The position numbers and the translations under genes are program-made. From Roseomonas alba (GTDB lineage Bacteria > Pseudomonadota > Alphaproteobacteria > Acetobacterales > Acetobacteraceae), in contig NZ_JAHYBZ010000014.1 in assembly GCF_019430885.1 (NCBI RefSeq), positions 1 to 64,000 on the forward strand: a DNA stretch of 64,000 nt, read 5' to 3'. Shown piece after piece: positions 8,381-15,809 of this stretch (its first letter is position 1; each line of letters starts with the position of its first letter). The notes under the pieces are model-generated. The model searched no databases and was not told where the DNA came from. It saw only the letters and a list, made by a program, of their open reading frames with translations.

Positions 8381-10111
8381 CTATCGCCGATGCCCACCAC
8401 CGCCGCGGGCGCCACCCCCGGCACGGCCACCGCCCCCGGCGGGGCGCTGCATGGCCTGCCGGCTCGACGCGCCGCGCTGGGCGGCGGCGCGGTCGCGGCT
8501 GCCCTGGCCCATGCCCTGGAAGCCTTGCGGCGTGGGCCTCTGCTGGGCGTCAGGGCGCTGCGCCTGCGGCCGGTTGCCCTGGCCGGCATTGGGCCGCTGC
8601 GGCGTGCTGCCTCCGCCGGGGCGGGCGCCGGCCTGCGCGCCGCCGCCCCCGCCGGGCCGATCACCGCCTCCAGGCCTTGCCCCGGCCAAGGGCCCATCGC
8701 CGCCCCCGGGGCGCCCGGCGCCGGCACCACCGCCGGGACGGTTGCTGCCATCCGGGCGCGCTCCGGCCAGGGGACCATCCCCGTCGGGGCGGCCGCCACC
8801 GGCACCCGGGCGATCTCCACCACCAGGGCGAGCGCCTGCCAGGGGTCCGTCACCCCCCCCACGCCCGCCGCCCGCACCCGGGCCATCGCCGCCACCCGAG
8901 CGGGCCCCGGCCAGCGGCCCGTCTCCGCCGCCCGGGCGGTTGCCGCCCAGGCCGGGCCCATCGCCGCCGAGCCGGCCGGCGCCCTGCCGGTCCCCCCCCA
9001 GCCCGCCGCCGCGCTCGGCCTGGTCCATGCGTCCGCGGAGCTGGTCGCGCGCCTGGGTCCGGTCGACGCCGTCCACGCCGGGTCGCGTGGCACCGACCCG
9101 GTTGCGCACGCTGTCATTGCTGTAGGCGACGCCGTGGCGATGGCTGACGTCATGTTGCCAGACGTTGTTGTTGATCTGCGCCCGGTTGACGTTGATGTTG
9201 TTGTAGCGATTGACGTTCACGTCGATGTTGCCGCGGCCCCAGGATGGGCTGGCCCAGCCCCAGAGCGACCCGACAACCGCCGCGCCGGTCGCGAAGGCCA
9301 TGCCGGTCAGCAGCGCATTGCCCACCCCCCAGCCGACCGGCGGCGGGTAATAGTAGGGCGGCGTCTGCGGATAGGGCCAGGTGCCATAGACCACATTCGG
9401 ATCGTAGGCGGGCACATAGACGGTGTTCGGCTGGGTCGGCGCGATGGTGATGACCTGCGGCGGCGGCGTGACGACCGGCGGCGGCGCACCGGCGGCCGGT
9501 GGCGGAACATTCACCGTCTGTGTCACGTTCACCGTCTGCTGCGGGCCGGATTGCAGCGTGCCGGCGGCCTGGGCGCGGCCGCGCAGGACCTGCACAGCAT
9601 TCATCACGTCCTGCTGCTGCGCCAGCACCGTGTCGCCAAGCTGCTGCGTCCAGTCGAGCTGGTCGTTCATCATGGTCAGCACGTCGGGGAAGGGCACCAG
9701 CGACTTCACCGAAGGGTCCCAGGGCTGGGCGACCAGGGCCTGGGTCAGGGCATCGCCGCGCAGCGCGGCGTTCTGGCCCTCACCCAGCCAGCGCTTCGCC
9801 TGCACTACCTCGAGCGGGTAGGTCGAGGCCATCAGGACCTGCATCAGCAGGTCGTCGGGATAGAGCGCGATGGGTGCGAGAAGCTGCTCGAGCTGCGCCT
9901 GGGTCAGCGCCTGCTGCTGGCCCGAGGTCGCGACAGGACGCGGTGCGGCGGCCGTGGCCGACGGTTGCTGCGCCGCTGCGGGTTGCGGCATGCCCAGCAG
10001 CCACAATGCCGTGAGCGCCCCCGCCAGGCCGCGGTGGCGGGCGGTGCGCCATGCCTCCTGCCGCACTCGGCCCGCGATGCCGCCATCCGGCGGCAGCGTG
10101 CTGACTGGCAT
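8381..10111 (-). CDS. DUF3300 family secreted protein with Gly/Arg/Pro-rich repeat tail, copy 1
   Basis: 576 residues; the ATG has GAGGAGA upstream. A signal peptide lies at about residues 28-47 (ending AAAQ). The DUF3300 core spans about residues 65-330: LTQAQLEQLLAPIALYPDDL, MASTYPLEVVQAKRWL, PWDPSVKSLVPFPDVL, DQLDWTQQLGDTVLAQQ, VYVPAYDPNVVYG, then a short hydrophobic stretch and NVNRYNNINVNR. The last 200 residues are a low-complexity tail built from imperfect units such as GGDGPLAGARPGGGDRPG. The family is periplasmic or envelope associated with no assigned function. It forms an operon with the DUF2950 gene 12 bp downstream. A paralogous pair is present near 54 kb. Confidence 0.85.
   Translation of the reverse strand: MPVSTLPPDGGIAGRVRQEAWRTARHRGLAGALTALWLLGMPQPAAAQQPSATAAAPRPVATSGQQQALTQAQLEQLLAPIALYPDDLLMQVLMASTYPLEVVQAKRWLGEGQNAALRGDALTQALVAQPWDPSVKSLVPFPDVLTMMNDQLDWTQQLGDTVLAQQQDVMNAVQVLRGRAQAAGTLQSGPQQTVNVTQTVNVPPPAAGAPPPVVTPPPQVITIAPTQPNTVYVPAYDPNVVYGTWPYPQTPPYYYPPPVGWGVGNALLTGMAFATGAAVVGSLWGWASPSWGRGNIDVNVNRYNNINVNRAQINNNVWQHDVSHRHGVAYSNDSVRNRVGATRPGVDGVDRTQARDQLRGRMDQAERGGGLGGDRQGAGRLGGDGPGLGGNRPGGGDGPLAGARSGGGDGPGAGGGRGGGDGPLAGARPGGGDRPGAGGGRPDGDGPLAGARPDGSNRPGGGAGAGRPGGGDGPLAGARPGGGDRPGGGGGAQAGARPGGGSTPQRPNAGQGNRPQAQRPDAQQRPTPQGFQGMGQGSRDRAAAQRGASSRQAMQRPAGGGGRAGGGARGGGGHRR
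8630..8990 (-). repeat. Degenerate tandem repeats in tail of DUF3300 copy 1
   Basis: Within the 3' part of the DUF3300 gene, units encoding variants of GDGPLAGARPGGGDRPGGGG recur at least four times (around 8683, 8765, 8836 and 8910) at roughly 70-85 bp spacing. They differ in sequence and length from the 87-bp units in the paralogous gene near 54.5 kb. Confidence 0.6.
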
Positions 10112-10294
10112 GCCGTTCTCCTCTGCCGGCGCACGCTGCGCCCTTCGCTTCCGTGCGGGAGCCTACGCCTGGCGCCGTGAGCGGAGCAATGCGACCCCCA
10201 CCCTTGCGAATCCCTTGCGAAGCGGGCGCGATGGGCGAGGCTTGCGGTATGGCATCGGGATGCCTCGGATGGAGTCGGCAGGGATCGGGCGGAC

Positions 10295-11632
10295 ATGACG
10301 GCGCTGGCCGCGGTGGCGGGCGGCGCGATGCTGCTGGTCTGGCCGGCGCTGGTGAACGGCTATCCGCTGGTGTTCAGCGATACGGGCGGGTTCCTGCACC
10401 AGACGCTCGGGCCGCTGATGCTGTGGGACAAACCCTGGGTCTACGGACCGCTGCTGCATCTGGCGCATTGGCGGGTGTCGCTGTGGCCGCCTGTGGCGGC
10501 GCAGGCATTGATCGTCTCCCACCTGATCTGGCTGACGCAGCGGGCCGCACGGGGCAAGGCGACACCAGGGCGCCACCTGCTGGCCTGCCTGAGCCTGGCC
10601 GTTCTGAGCACGGCACCCTTCACCGTCGCGATGCTGCTACCGGATGTCTTCGCGTCGGTCGTGGTATTGGGTCTGTTCCTGCTCGGCCCGGGACGCGAGG
10701 CGTTGTCGGCTGGCGAGGTCGCCTGGGTGGCGCTGCTCGCGACACTCGGCATCGCATCGCATCTGTCGCATCTGCCGATCGCGCTGGCGCTGGTGGCGAT
10801 GGCCTTCCTCTCGGGGCTGCCGCGCCGGCGCGGGCTGCGCGATGCGGCCTGGACCGCGGCACCGCCGATCGCCGCGGTCATGATGGTGCTGGCGGGCAAT
10901 GTGGTTGGTCACGGGCGTCTCGCCCTGTCGCCGCATGGCGCGACCTTCCTGCTCGCCCGGTTGCAGGCAGATGGGCCGGCCACCGCGGTGATCCGTGCGC
11001 GCTGCCCGGAGGCCGGCTGGTATCTCTGCGCCTTCGTCGACCGGCTGCCGATGGATGCGAACGACTTCCTCTGGCAGCCGGACAGCCCGGTGAACCGTGA
11101 CGCGGAAGGTCATCCCCGCTTCCTCGGCGGCGCGCTGCTCTCCGCCGAGGCCGGCGTGATCGTGGGCGAGACGCTGCGCGCCCATCCGCTCGCCGTCGCG
11201 GAGGCGATGCTGCGCAACACGCTGCGCCAGCTCGTCACCTTCGGCATCGGCGACACGCTGGGGCCGGAAAACCTCGCCACCGCACTGCGCCCGCGCCTTG
11301 CGGAGGGCTTCCCGCCGCGCGACGTCGCAACCTTCGACGCAAGCCTGCAGGCGCAGGACCGGCTGCGGGCGATCGTCGCGCCGCTGGTCCCGCTGCATGC
11401 CGCGGCGCTGCTGCTGGCACTGCCGCTGCTGGGCTGGATCGCCTGGCGGGCCTGGCGCGCGCGGGATGCGGCCGTGCTGGCTCTGCTCGGCTTCGTCCTG
11501 GTGGGCATCGTCGCGAATGCCGCCGCGACCGGCGGACTTTCAGGGGTCTTCCCACGCTATCAGGCGCGCATCGCCTGGCTGCTGCCGCTCGTTGTCTGCC
11601 TGGCGATCCCCGTGACGCGGAGACCCGCGTGA
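10295..11632 (+). CDS. Uncharacterised polytopic membrane protein, paralog 1
   Basis: 445 residues, not recognised as a named family. About eight to ten hydrophobic segments surround a less hydrophobic region (about residues 195-345). Key block: RCPEAGWYLCAF followed by VDRLPMDANDFLW, with a C-X6-C pair. The N-terminus has NGYPLVFSDTGGFL and, later, WDKPWVYGPLLHLAH, a layout reminiscent of large membrane enzymes that use lipid-linked donors, but this is speculation. The next gene is a full-length paralog whose GTG overlaps this stop (GTGA), so the two are co-translated. The start at 10295 lacks a strong ribosome-binding site. Nearly the same conserved block is present in the second copy. Confidence 0.75.
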   Translation: MTALAAVAGGAMLLVWPALVNGYPLVFSDTGGFLHQTLGPLMLWDKPWVYGPLLHLAHWRVSLWPPVAAQALIVSHLIWLTQRAARGKATPGRHLLACLSLAVLSTAPFTVAMLLPDVFASVVVLGLFLLGPGREALSAGEVAWVALLATLGIASHLSHLPIALALVAMAFLSGLPRRRGLRDAAWTAAPPIAAVMMVLAGNVVGHGRLALSPHGATFLLARLQADGPATAVIRARCPEAGWYLCAFVDRLPMDANDFLWQPDSPVNRDAEGHPRFLGGALLSAEAGVIVGETLRAHPLAVAEAMLRNTLRQLVTFGIGDTLGPENLATALRPRLAEGFPPRDVATFDASLQAQDRLRAIVAPLVPLHAAALLLALPLLGWIAWRAWRARDAAVLALLGFVLVGIVANAAATGGLSGVFPRYQARIAWLLPLVVCLAIPVTRRPA

Positions 11633-13026
11633 TCCCCGTCCTCGCCATCCTGCTCGGCGCGGCGATGCTGGTCTGGCCGGCGGCGCTGAACGGCTATCCG
11701 CTCGTCTTCATCGACAGCGTCTCCTATCTCGGCCAGACGCTGTTTCCCGAATGGCCCTGGGACAAGACGCCGGCCTATGGCGCCTTCCTGCACCTGTTCC
11801 ACTGGGGCTGGTCGCTGTGGGTGCCGCTCGCGGCGCAGGGGCTGATCCTGTCGCACCTGCTGTGGCTGACCCAGCGCGGGCTACGCGGCGAGGCGACGGC
11901 GCTGGGCCATGGGCTGCTCTGCGCGGCGCTCGCGGCGCTGACCTCGGCGCCCTGGTTCGCGGCGACGCTGATGCCGGATCTCTTGACGGCGATCGGGCCG
12001 CTCTGCCTGCTGCTGCTCGGCTTCGCGCGGGACCGGTTGAGCGCGGTCGAGGCGGCATGGCTGGTGCTGCTCGGCGCGCTCGCCATCGCGACGCATCTGT
12101 CGCACCTGCCGACCGCGCTGGCGCTGATGGTCTTCATCGGCGTGGCGGGGCGGACGATCGGCGCGGGGCTGCGGGCCGCGCTGCCGCTGGTGATCGCCAT
12201 CGTCGGGCTGGTCGCGGCCAATGCCTGGGCAACCGGGCGGCCGACGCTGTCGCCCAACGGTGCCGTTTTCCTGCTGGCACGGCTGCAGGCCGACGGGCCC
12301 GCGGCGGAGACCATCCGGGCCCATTGCCCGGCGGCGGGCTGGCGGCTCTGCGGCTTCGCCGACCGGCTGCCGATGGACAGCAACACGTTCCTCTGGGACC
12401 CGCAATCGCCGCTGAACCGCAGCGTGACGGGATCGCCCATCGCCATGGGCGGCGTGCGCGCGGCGCCCGAGGCGCAGGCCATCCTGGAAGCCACATTCCG
12501 CGAGCATCCGCGCGCGGTCGCCGAGGCCATGGCGCGCAACACCCTGGCCCAGTTGCAGCGCTTCGCCGTGGGCGACACGCTGGGGGCGGAGCATCTTGTT
12601 GCCTCGGCGCGGCGCGCCGTGGAACGGATGCCGGCCTCCGAGCTCGCGGCCTTCGATGCCGCCGCGCAGATGCGCGGGGAGCTGCCGGCGCTCGCCATGC
12701 CGTGGCTGACGCTGCAGCCCGCGATCGTGCTGCTGAGCCTGCCGCTGGCGCTGTTCGCCCTGCTGCGCGCGGTGCGGCGGCGGGACCGGACGGCGGCCGG
12801 GCTGATCGCCGGGCTGCTGCTGGCGGTCGTGGTGAATGCCTTCGCGACCGGCGCGCTGTCGGGGCCGGCGGATCGCTACCAGGCGCGGATCATCTGGCTG
12901 GTGCCGCTGGCGGCGGCACTCGGGCTCGCGCCACGCTTCGGTCTCGGCCTGACCGATGACGAGCAGCTTCGGAGCAGGATCACGGCATGGAACACCTCCT
13001 CCTCCTCGTCATCCCCGTCTTCCTGA
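11629..13026 (+). CDS. Uncharacterised polytopic membrane protein, paralog 2
   Basis: 465 residues, a paralog of the previous gene along its whole length: NGYPLVFIDSVSYL for NGYPLVFSDTGGFL, WDKTPAYGAFLHLFHW, ATHLSHLPTALALMV, LSPNGAVFLLARLQADGPA, and HCPAAGWRLCGF then ADRLPMDSNTFLW. The conserved C-X6-C and DRLPMD-X-N-X-FLW motif sits in the presumed extracytoplasmic region. The GTG start overlaps the previous stop. The last 13 or so codons run into the TauE gene and encode a Ser-rich tail, a by-product of that 40-bp overlap. Function unknown; the tandem arrangement suggests either a heterodimer or recent duplication followed by divergence. Confidence 0.75.
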   Translation: MIPVLAILLGAAMLVWPAALNGYPLVFIDSVSYLGQTLFPEWPWDKTPAYGAFLHLFHWGWSLWVPLAAQGLILSHLLWLTQRGLRGEATALGHGLLCAALAALTSAPWFAATLMPDLLTAIGPLCLLLLGFARDRLSAVEAAWLVLLGALAIATHLSHLPTALALMVFIGVAGRTIGAGLRAALPLVIAIVGLVAANAWATGRPTLSPNGAVFLLARLQADGPAAETIRAHCPAAGWRLCGFADRLPMDSNTFLWDPQSPLNRSVTGSPIAMGGVRAAPEAQAILEATFREHPRAVAEAMARNTLAQLQRFAVGDTLGAEHLVASARRAVERMPASELAAFDAAAQMRGELPALAMPWLTLQPAIVLLSLPLALFALLRAVRRRDRTAAGLIAGLLLAVVVNAFATGALSGPADRYQARIIWLVPLAAALGLAPRFGLGLTDDEQLRSRITAWNTSSSSSSPSS

Positions 13027-13727
13027 TCGCCGGCCTGGTGAAGGGCGTGGCCGGATTCGGCCTGCCCACCATCTCCATCGCCCTGCTCGCCCTGTTCCGG
13101 CCACTGCCCGAGGCCATGGCATTGATGCTGGTGCCTTCGCTCGCCACCAATCTGTGGCAGGCGCTCGCGGGCGGGACGCTGCGGCAGGTCGCGCCGCGCA
13201 TCGGGGTCTTCCTGGGCTGTTCGGCGCTGGCGGCATTCCTCGCGGCGGGACACTTGGCCCGGACGGATGCGGTGCTGCTGTCGGGGCTACTCGGGGTCTG
13301 CCTGATGGCCTCGGCCGCCGTGGCGCTGGCGGCGCCGCGGATGCCGGCGCCCGGGGCGCGCGCCGAGATCTGGCTGGGGCCGCCGATGGGCCTCGCCTCG
13401 GGGGCGATCGCGGGTTTCACCGGCAGCTACCTGGTGCCGGCCGCGCCCTGGCTTCAGGCCATCCGGCTGCCGCGGGAGCAGTTCGTGCAGGGATTCGGGC
13501 TGGGCGTGGTGCTGGTGAACGGGGCGATGGCGGCGGGGCTCGCCGGAGGCGGGATGCTGCCGGCGGAGCTGGGGCTCGCGTCATGCCTCGGGATGGTGCC
13601 GGCCTTCCTGGGCATGGAGGCCGGGCGCCGGCTGCGGCTGAGGCTGGATGAGGCGGCGTTCCGGCGGGTGGTGCAGATGGCGCTGGGGGTGCTGGGTGCC
13701 TGGCTGGTGGTGCGGGCCTTCGGGTAG
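12987..13727 (+). CDS. TauE/SafE family membrane transporter, copy 1
   Basis: 246 residues of mostly hydrophobic helices in two related halves, each with the family pattern: LVKGVAGFGLPTISIALLAL at the start and GLASGAIAGFTGSYLVPAAPWLQAI in the middle. The family exports sulfite, sulfonates, sulfoacetate or related anions, and is often named as an exporter of unknown substrate. The ATG lies 40 bp inside the preceding membrane-protein gene, so the three genes form one operon. A palindrome follows the stop codon. A second, distinct TauE/SafE gene lies at 58.7 kb. Confidence 0.88.
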   Translation: MEHLLLLVIPVFLIAGLVKGVAGFGLPTISIALLALFRPLPEAMALMLVPSLATNLWQALAGGTLRQVAPRIGVFLGCSALAAFLAAGHLARTDAVLLSGLLGVCLMASAAVALAAPRMPAPGARAEIWLGPPMGLASGAIAGFTGSYLVPAAPWLQAIRLPREQFVQGFGLGVVLVNGAMAAGLAGGGMLPAELGLASCLGMVPAFLGMEAGRRLRLRLDEAAFRRVVQMALGVLGAWLVVRAFG

Positions 13728-13736
13728 CGCCGCCTT

Positions 13737-13748
13737 CACGCCGGCGTG
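13737..13748. terminator. Palindrome between convergent TauE and cyclase genes
   Basis: A perfect 12-bp palindrome, CACGCCGGCGTG, sits 9 bp after the TauE stop and before the converging cyclase gene. It could form a short hairpin; no T-run follows directly. The next 70 bp to the cyclase stop is relatively AT-rich and shows no gene. Confidence 0.35.
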
Positions 13749-13820
13749 TGCTGTTTCGGACAAATTCCCACCCTTGGCAGTGAGAACATAATTAGAACTA
13801 CCAGCCGAGTCCAGGAAGGG

Positions 13821-14807
13821 CTACCGGATCACCAGCGCATTGCCGGGCGACCCGATCCCGCCCCGCAGGTTCAGCGGCGCCGCCGTCATGAAGCCGGTGT
13901 AGCGGCCGGTCGCGGCGCTGTCGGCGGCGAGCGCCTCGAGGTCGAAGAACTCGCCCAGGCACAGGCCGAGGCGCGCGATGGCAAGATGCAGGGCCGGCTT
14001 CCAGGGGAAGATCGGCCAGGCCTCGACCGTCGGGTTATCGGCCGCCACCGCGGCGATGCCGGCATCCCAGAGGAAGCGCCACATCGGCTCGTTGCCATCG
14101 AGGCCCGAATAGTCGCGGGCCCCGTTCACGCCCTGGATCAGCAGGTGGCGCGCCTCGGCGTCGGGGGCGGCGCGGAAGGCCTCGGTCCAACCCATGCGCA
14201 CCAGCAGGATGTCGCCCGGGCGCAGCGCGACGGATTGCGCGGCGAGGCAGGCGGCGAGGTCGTCCGGCGTCGCGCGTTTGCCGCCCATCGGCGACCAGTC
14301 GCGCCCCGTGCGGGCGAAATGCCGTGCCAGATCGGCCAGCACGCAGCGCCCGGCGATGCCGTGTGCGAGCGCCTTGTCGATGCCATTGCGGCTGTCCGCC
14401 CCATGCACGATCGAAGACAGCGGCGCGTGGTTGTAGAAGCCATGCGTCGGATCGGCGAAATGCGACAGCCCATCCCATTGCGTGCTGGCCTGCAACCAGA
14501 AGCCGTCCAGCCGGTCGTCCCGCGTCACGCGGCCGGGATGTTCCTCGGACACCATGACCGGGTGCGGGGCGGCACGGCGGCGATGGGCGCCGGGCAGTGC
14601 TGCGCCGAAGGGCTCGTCGAGCGGCAGGTTGATGTTGAAGCGGCGACCGTCGCGGATTTCCTCGCGCGCGGCGGCGACGGTCTCGGCGGTGATGCGGTTC
14701 AGCGTGCCGACCTGGTCATCCGCCCCCCAGACGCCCCAGGAGAGCGGGAGGCCGGTTGGGTCGCCCTCGGGGCGGGGCAGATCGTCGTAGCGGGGCGGAG
14801 TCATCAT
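13821..14807 (-). CDS. Cyclase-family metal-dependent hydrolase
   Basis: 328 residues from the ATG at 14807 (AGGA 8 bp upstream; a second ATG follows at once). It matches the cyclase/kynurenine-formamidase-like fold in its larger subfamily: WGADDQVGTLNRIT, then the metal site region TQWDGLSHF with a downstream GFYNH, then ALRPGDILLVRMGW and a C-terminal LCLGEFFDLEAL. Members hydrolyse formamides, cyclic amides or lactones, or have unknown substrates. No tryptophan-catabolism genes are nearby, so kynurenine formamidase is not implied. The gene is isolated: a TauE operon converges on it, and a palindromic element lies upstream. Confidence 0.85.
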   Translation of the reverse strand: MMTPPRYDDLPRPEGDPTGLPLSWGVWGADDQVGTLNRITAETVAAAREEIRDGRRFNINLPLDEPFGAALPGAHRRRAAPHPVMVSEEHPGRVTRDDRLDGFWLQASTQWDGLSHFADPTHGFYNHAPLSSIVHGADSRNGIDKALAHGIAGRCVLADLARHFARTGRDWSPMGGKRATPDDLAACLAAQSVALRPGDILLVRMGWTEAFRAAPDAEARHLLIQGVNGARDYSGLDGNEPMWRFLWDAGIAAVAADNPTVEAWPIFPWKPALHLAIARLGLCLGEFFDLEALAADSAATGRYTGFMTAAPLNLRGGIGSPGNALVIR

Positions 14808-14982
14808 GCGCGGCATCCTGCGACGCCACGCACGAGGACGCCATGCGGCTTGACGCTGGGCAAGGCGACCCGCAGAGGGTGGGCATGGTCGCTGTACGGT
14901 TTCACGGAGGGCGCGCGGGCCTTTCCGGCGCGTCTTTCGCCGGGGTCGCCCCGTCGGGAGGGGCAAAGGCTGGTATCGTCGC

Positions 14983-15272
14983 GTCGGAGAGGCTCTGCCC
15001 CTCCGAACCACCCCGCCAAGTGCTGGGAGCACTTGGAACGCGGTCTTTTGGTGCTGAGCACAGCAGGCAATCTCGCCCCGCCAAGCGCGCTTGGCGCGCA
15101 AGTGCGGGTTTCGGCGCCATTCTGTCTGTGGCGCACGGCGCCAGGTTGATGTTTGCAAAGGCTCCTTGGCCTTTGCTGGGGAGAGTCCGGGAGGGGCAAC
15201 GCCCCTCTCGGTTCCACAGCGGAAACAGGCCGCTCATCAGCGAGGCCTTCCGGCGTCTGGGGGCAAAGCCCC
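14983..15272. repeat. Composite palindromic intergenic element, copy B (inverted ends)
   Basis: The left part has a GC-rich hairpin (about 14985-15005), linker ACCACCCCG, then a perfect 9-bp stem CCAAGTGCT (15016-15024) with 15028-15036, followed by ACGCGGTCTTTTGGTGC. The right part is an inverted counterpart: GCAAAGG...CCTTTGC (about 15154-15175), TGGGGAGAGTCCGG, then GAGGGGC-AAC-GCCCCTC at 15191-15207. A last small hairpin, GGGGC-AAA-GCCCC, lies at 15260-15272. The middle holds further short palindromes. The paired inverted ends make this about 290 bp unit look like a miniature mobile element. It abuts the coding start of the next gene. Confidence 0.65.
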
Positions 15273-15691
15273 TCCATGTCGCCCTGCTGCTCCTGGCGTC
15301 CCCCCTCGCCGCCCAGGATTCCATCACCAGCGTCATCGGCGAGCCGGTCCTCGCCCTGGCGCAGCGCCCGGAGATGACCACCGGCCTGCGCTTCAACAGC
15401 GGCGGCCATCGCTCGGCCCTGGCTGCCCGGCTGCGCGACCCGGGCCCACCGGTCGCCCTGGCCGATGATCGCTATGTCTATGGCTTCGGCTGCATGCCGG
15501 AGGGCGGCTGCCGGGAGGGCGGCGCCTTCCTGGCCTATGACGTCCATGACGAGCGGATCTTCATCCTGCTCACCGAGAAGGGGGCGGTGCGCCTGTCTGT
15601 CCCGCCCGATCCGCGCGCTTGGCCGGCGGGCCTGCGGGATGGCCTCGCGGCATTCGTCCCCGCGCTGGCAGAGGCCATGGGGCCGCGCTGA
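15149..15691 (+). CDS. Small secreted protein of unknown function, start disturbed by repeat
   Basis: The recognisable protein begins near 15266 with a signal-peptide-like stretch (LHVALLLLASPLAAQD) and continues for about 130 residues to 15691, including YVYGFGCMPEGGC with two cysteines and an inhibitor-like compact C-terminal half (FLAYDVHDERIFILLTEKG). No ATG, GTG or TTG lies just ahead of the signal sequence in frame; the first is ATG at 15149, inside the palindromic element, which would add about 40 repeat-derived residues ahead of the signal. Either translation starts there, or at a rare CTG (15257), or the gene lost its start when the element arrived. Family not recognised. Confidence 0.5.
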   Translation: MFAKAPWPLLGRVREGQRPSRFHSGNRPLISEAFRRLGAKPLHVALLLLASPLAAQDSITSVIGEPVLALAQRPEMTTGLRFNSGGHRSALAARLRDPGPPVALADDRYVYGFGCMPEGGCREGGAFLAYDVHDERIFILLTEKGAVRLSVPPDPRAWPAGLRDGLAAFVPALAEAMGPR

Positions 15692-15730
15692 GCGGCCCCA
15701 TGCCGGTTTCATTGTGATTGAGGTACGGTC

Positions 15731-15758
15731 GCGCGAGGCCGCCACGCCGGCCTCGCGC
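15731..15758. terminator. Hairpin between convergent genes
   Basis: A perfect 10-bp stem, GCGCGAGGCC at 15731-15740 with its complement at 15749-15758 and an 8-base loop, separates the small secreted protein gene (plus) from the RTX phosphodiesterase gene (minus). It is placed to serve both directions, though no clear T-tract is present. Confidence 0.5.
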
Positions 15759-15809
15759 GCCACGCCTTTCACCTTGCCGCTGACGGATCACCGGCAAGGC
15801 AGGGCGGCA

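Noticed and set aside
7370..10180. Plus-strand frame of over 900 codons opposite the DUF2950/DUF3300 genes
   Set aside because: Biased Ala/Arg/Gly composition without domains; the minus-strand genes have signal peptides, ribosome-binding sites and a recognised family.
15276..15310. ATG at 15276 as start of the small secreted protein
   Set aside because: It is in the wrong frame; reading from it gives no signal peptide and does not join the conserved part.
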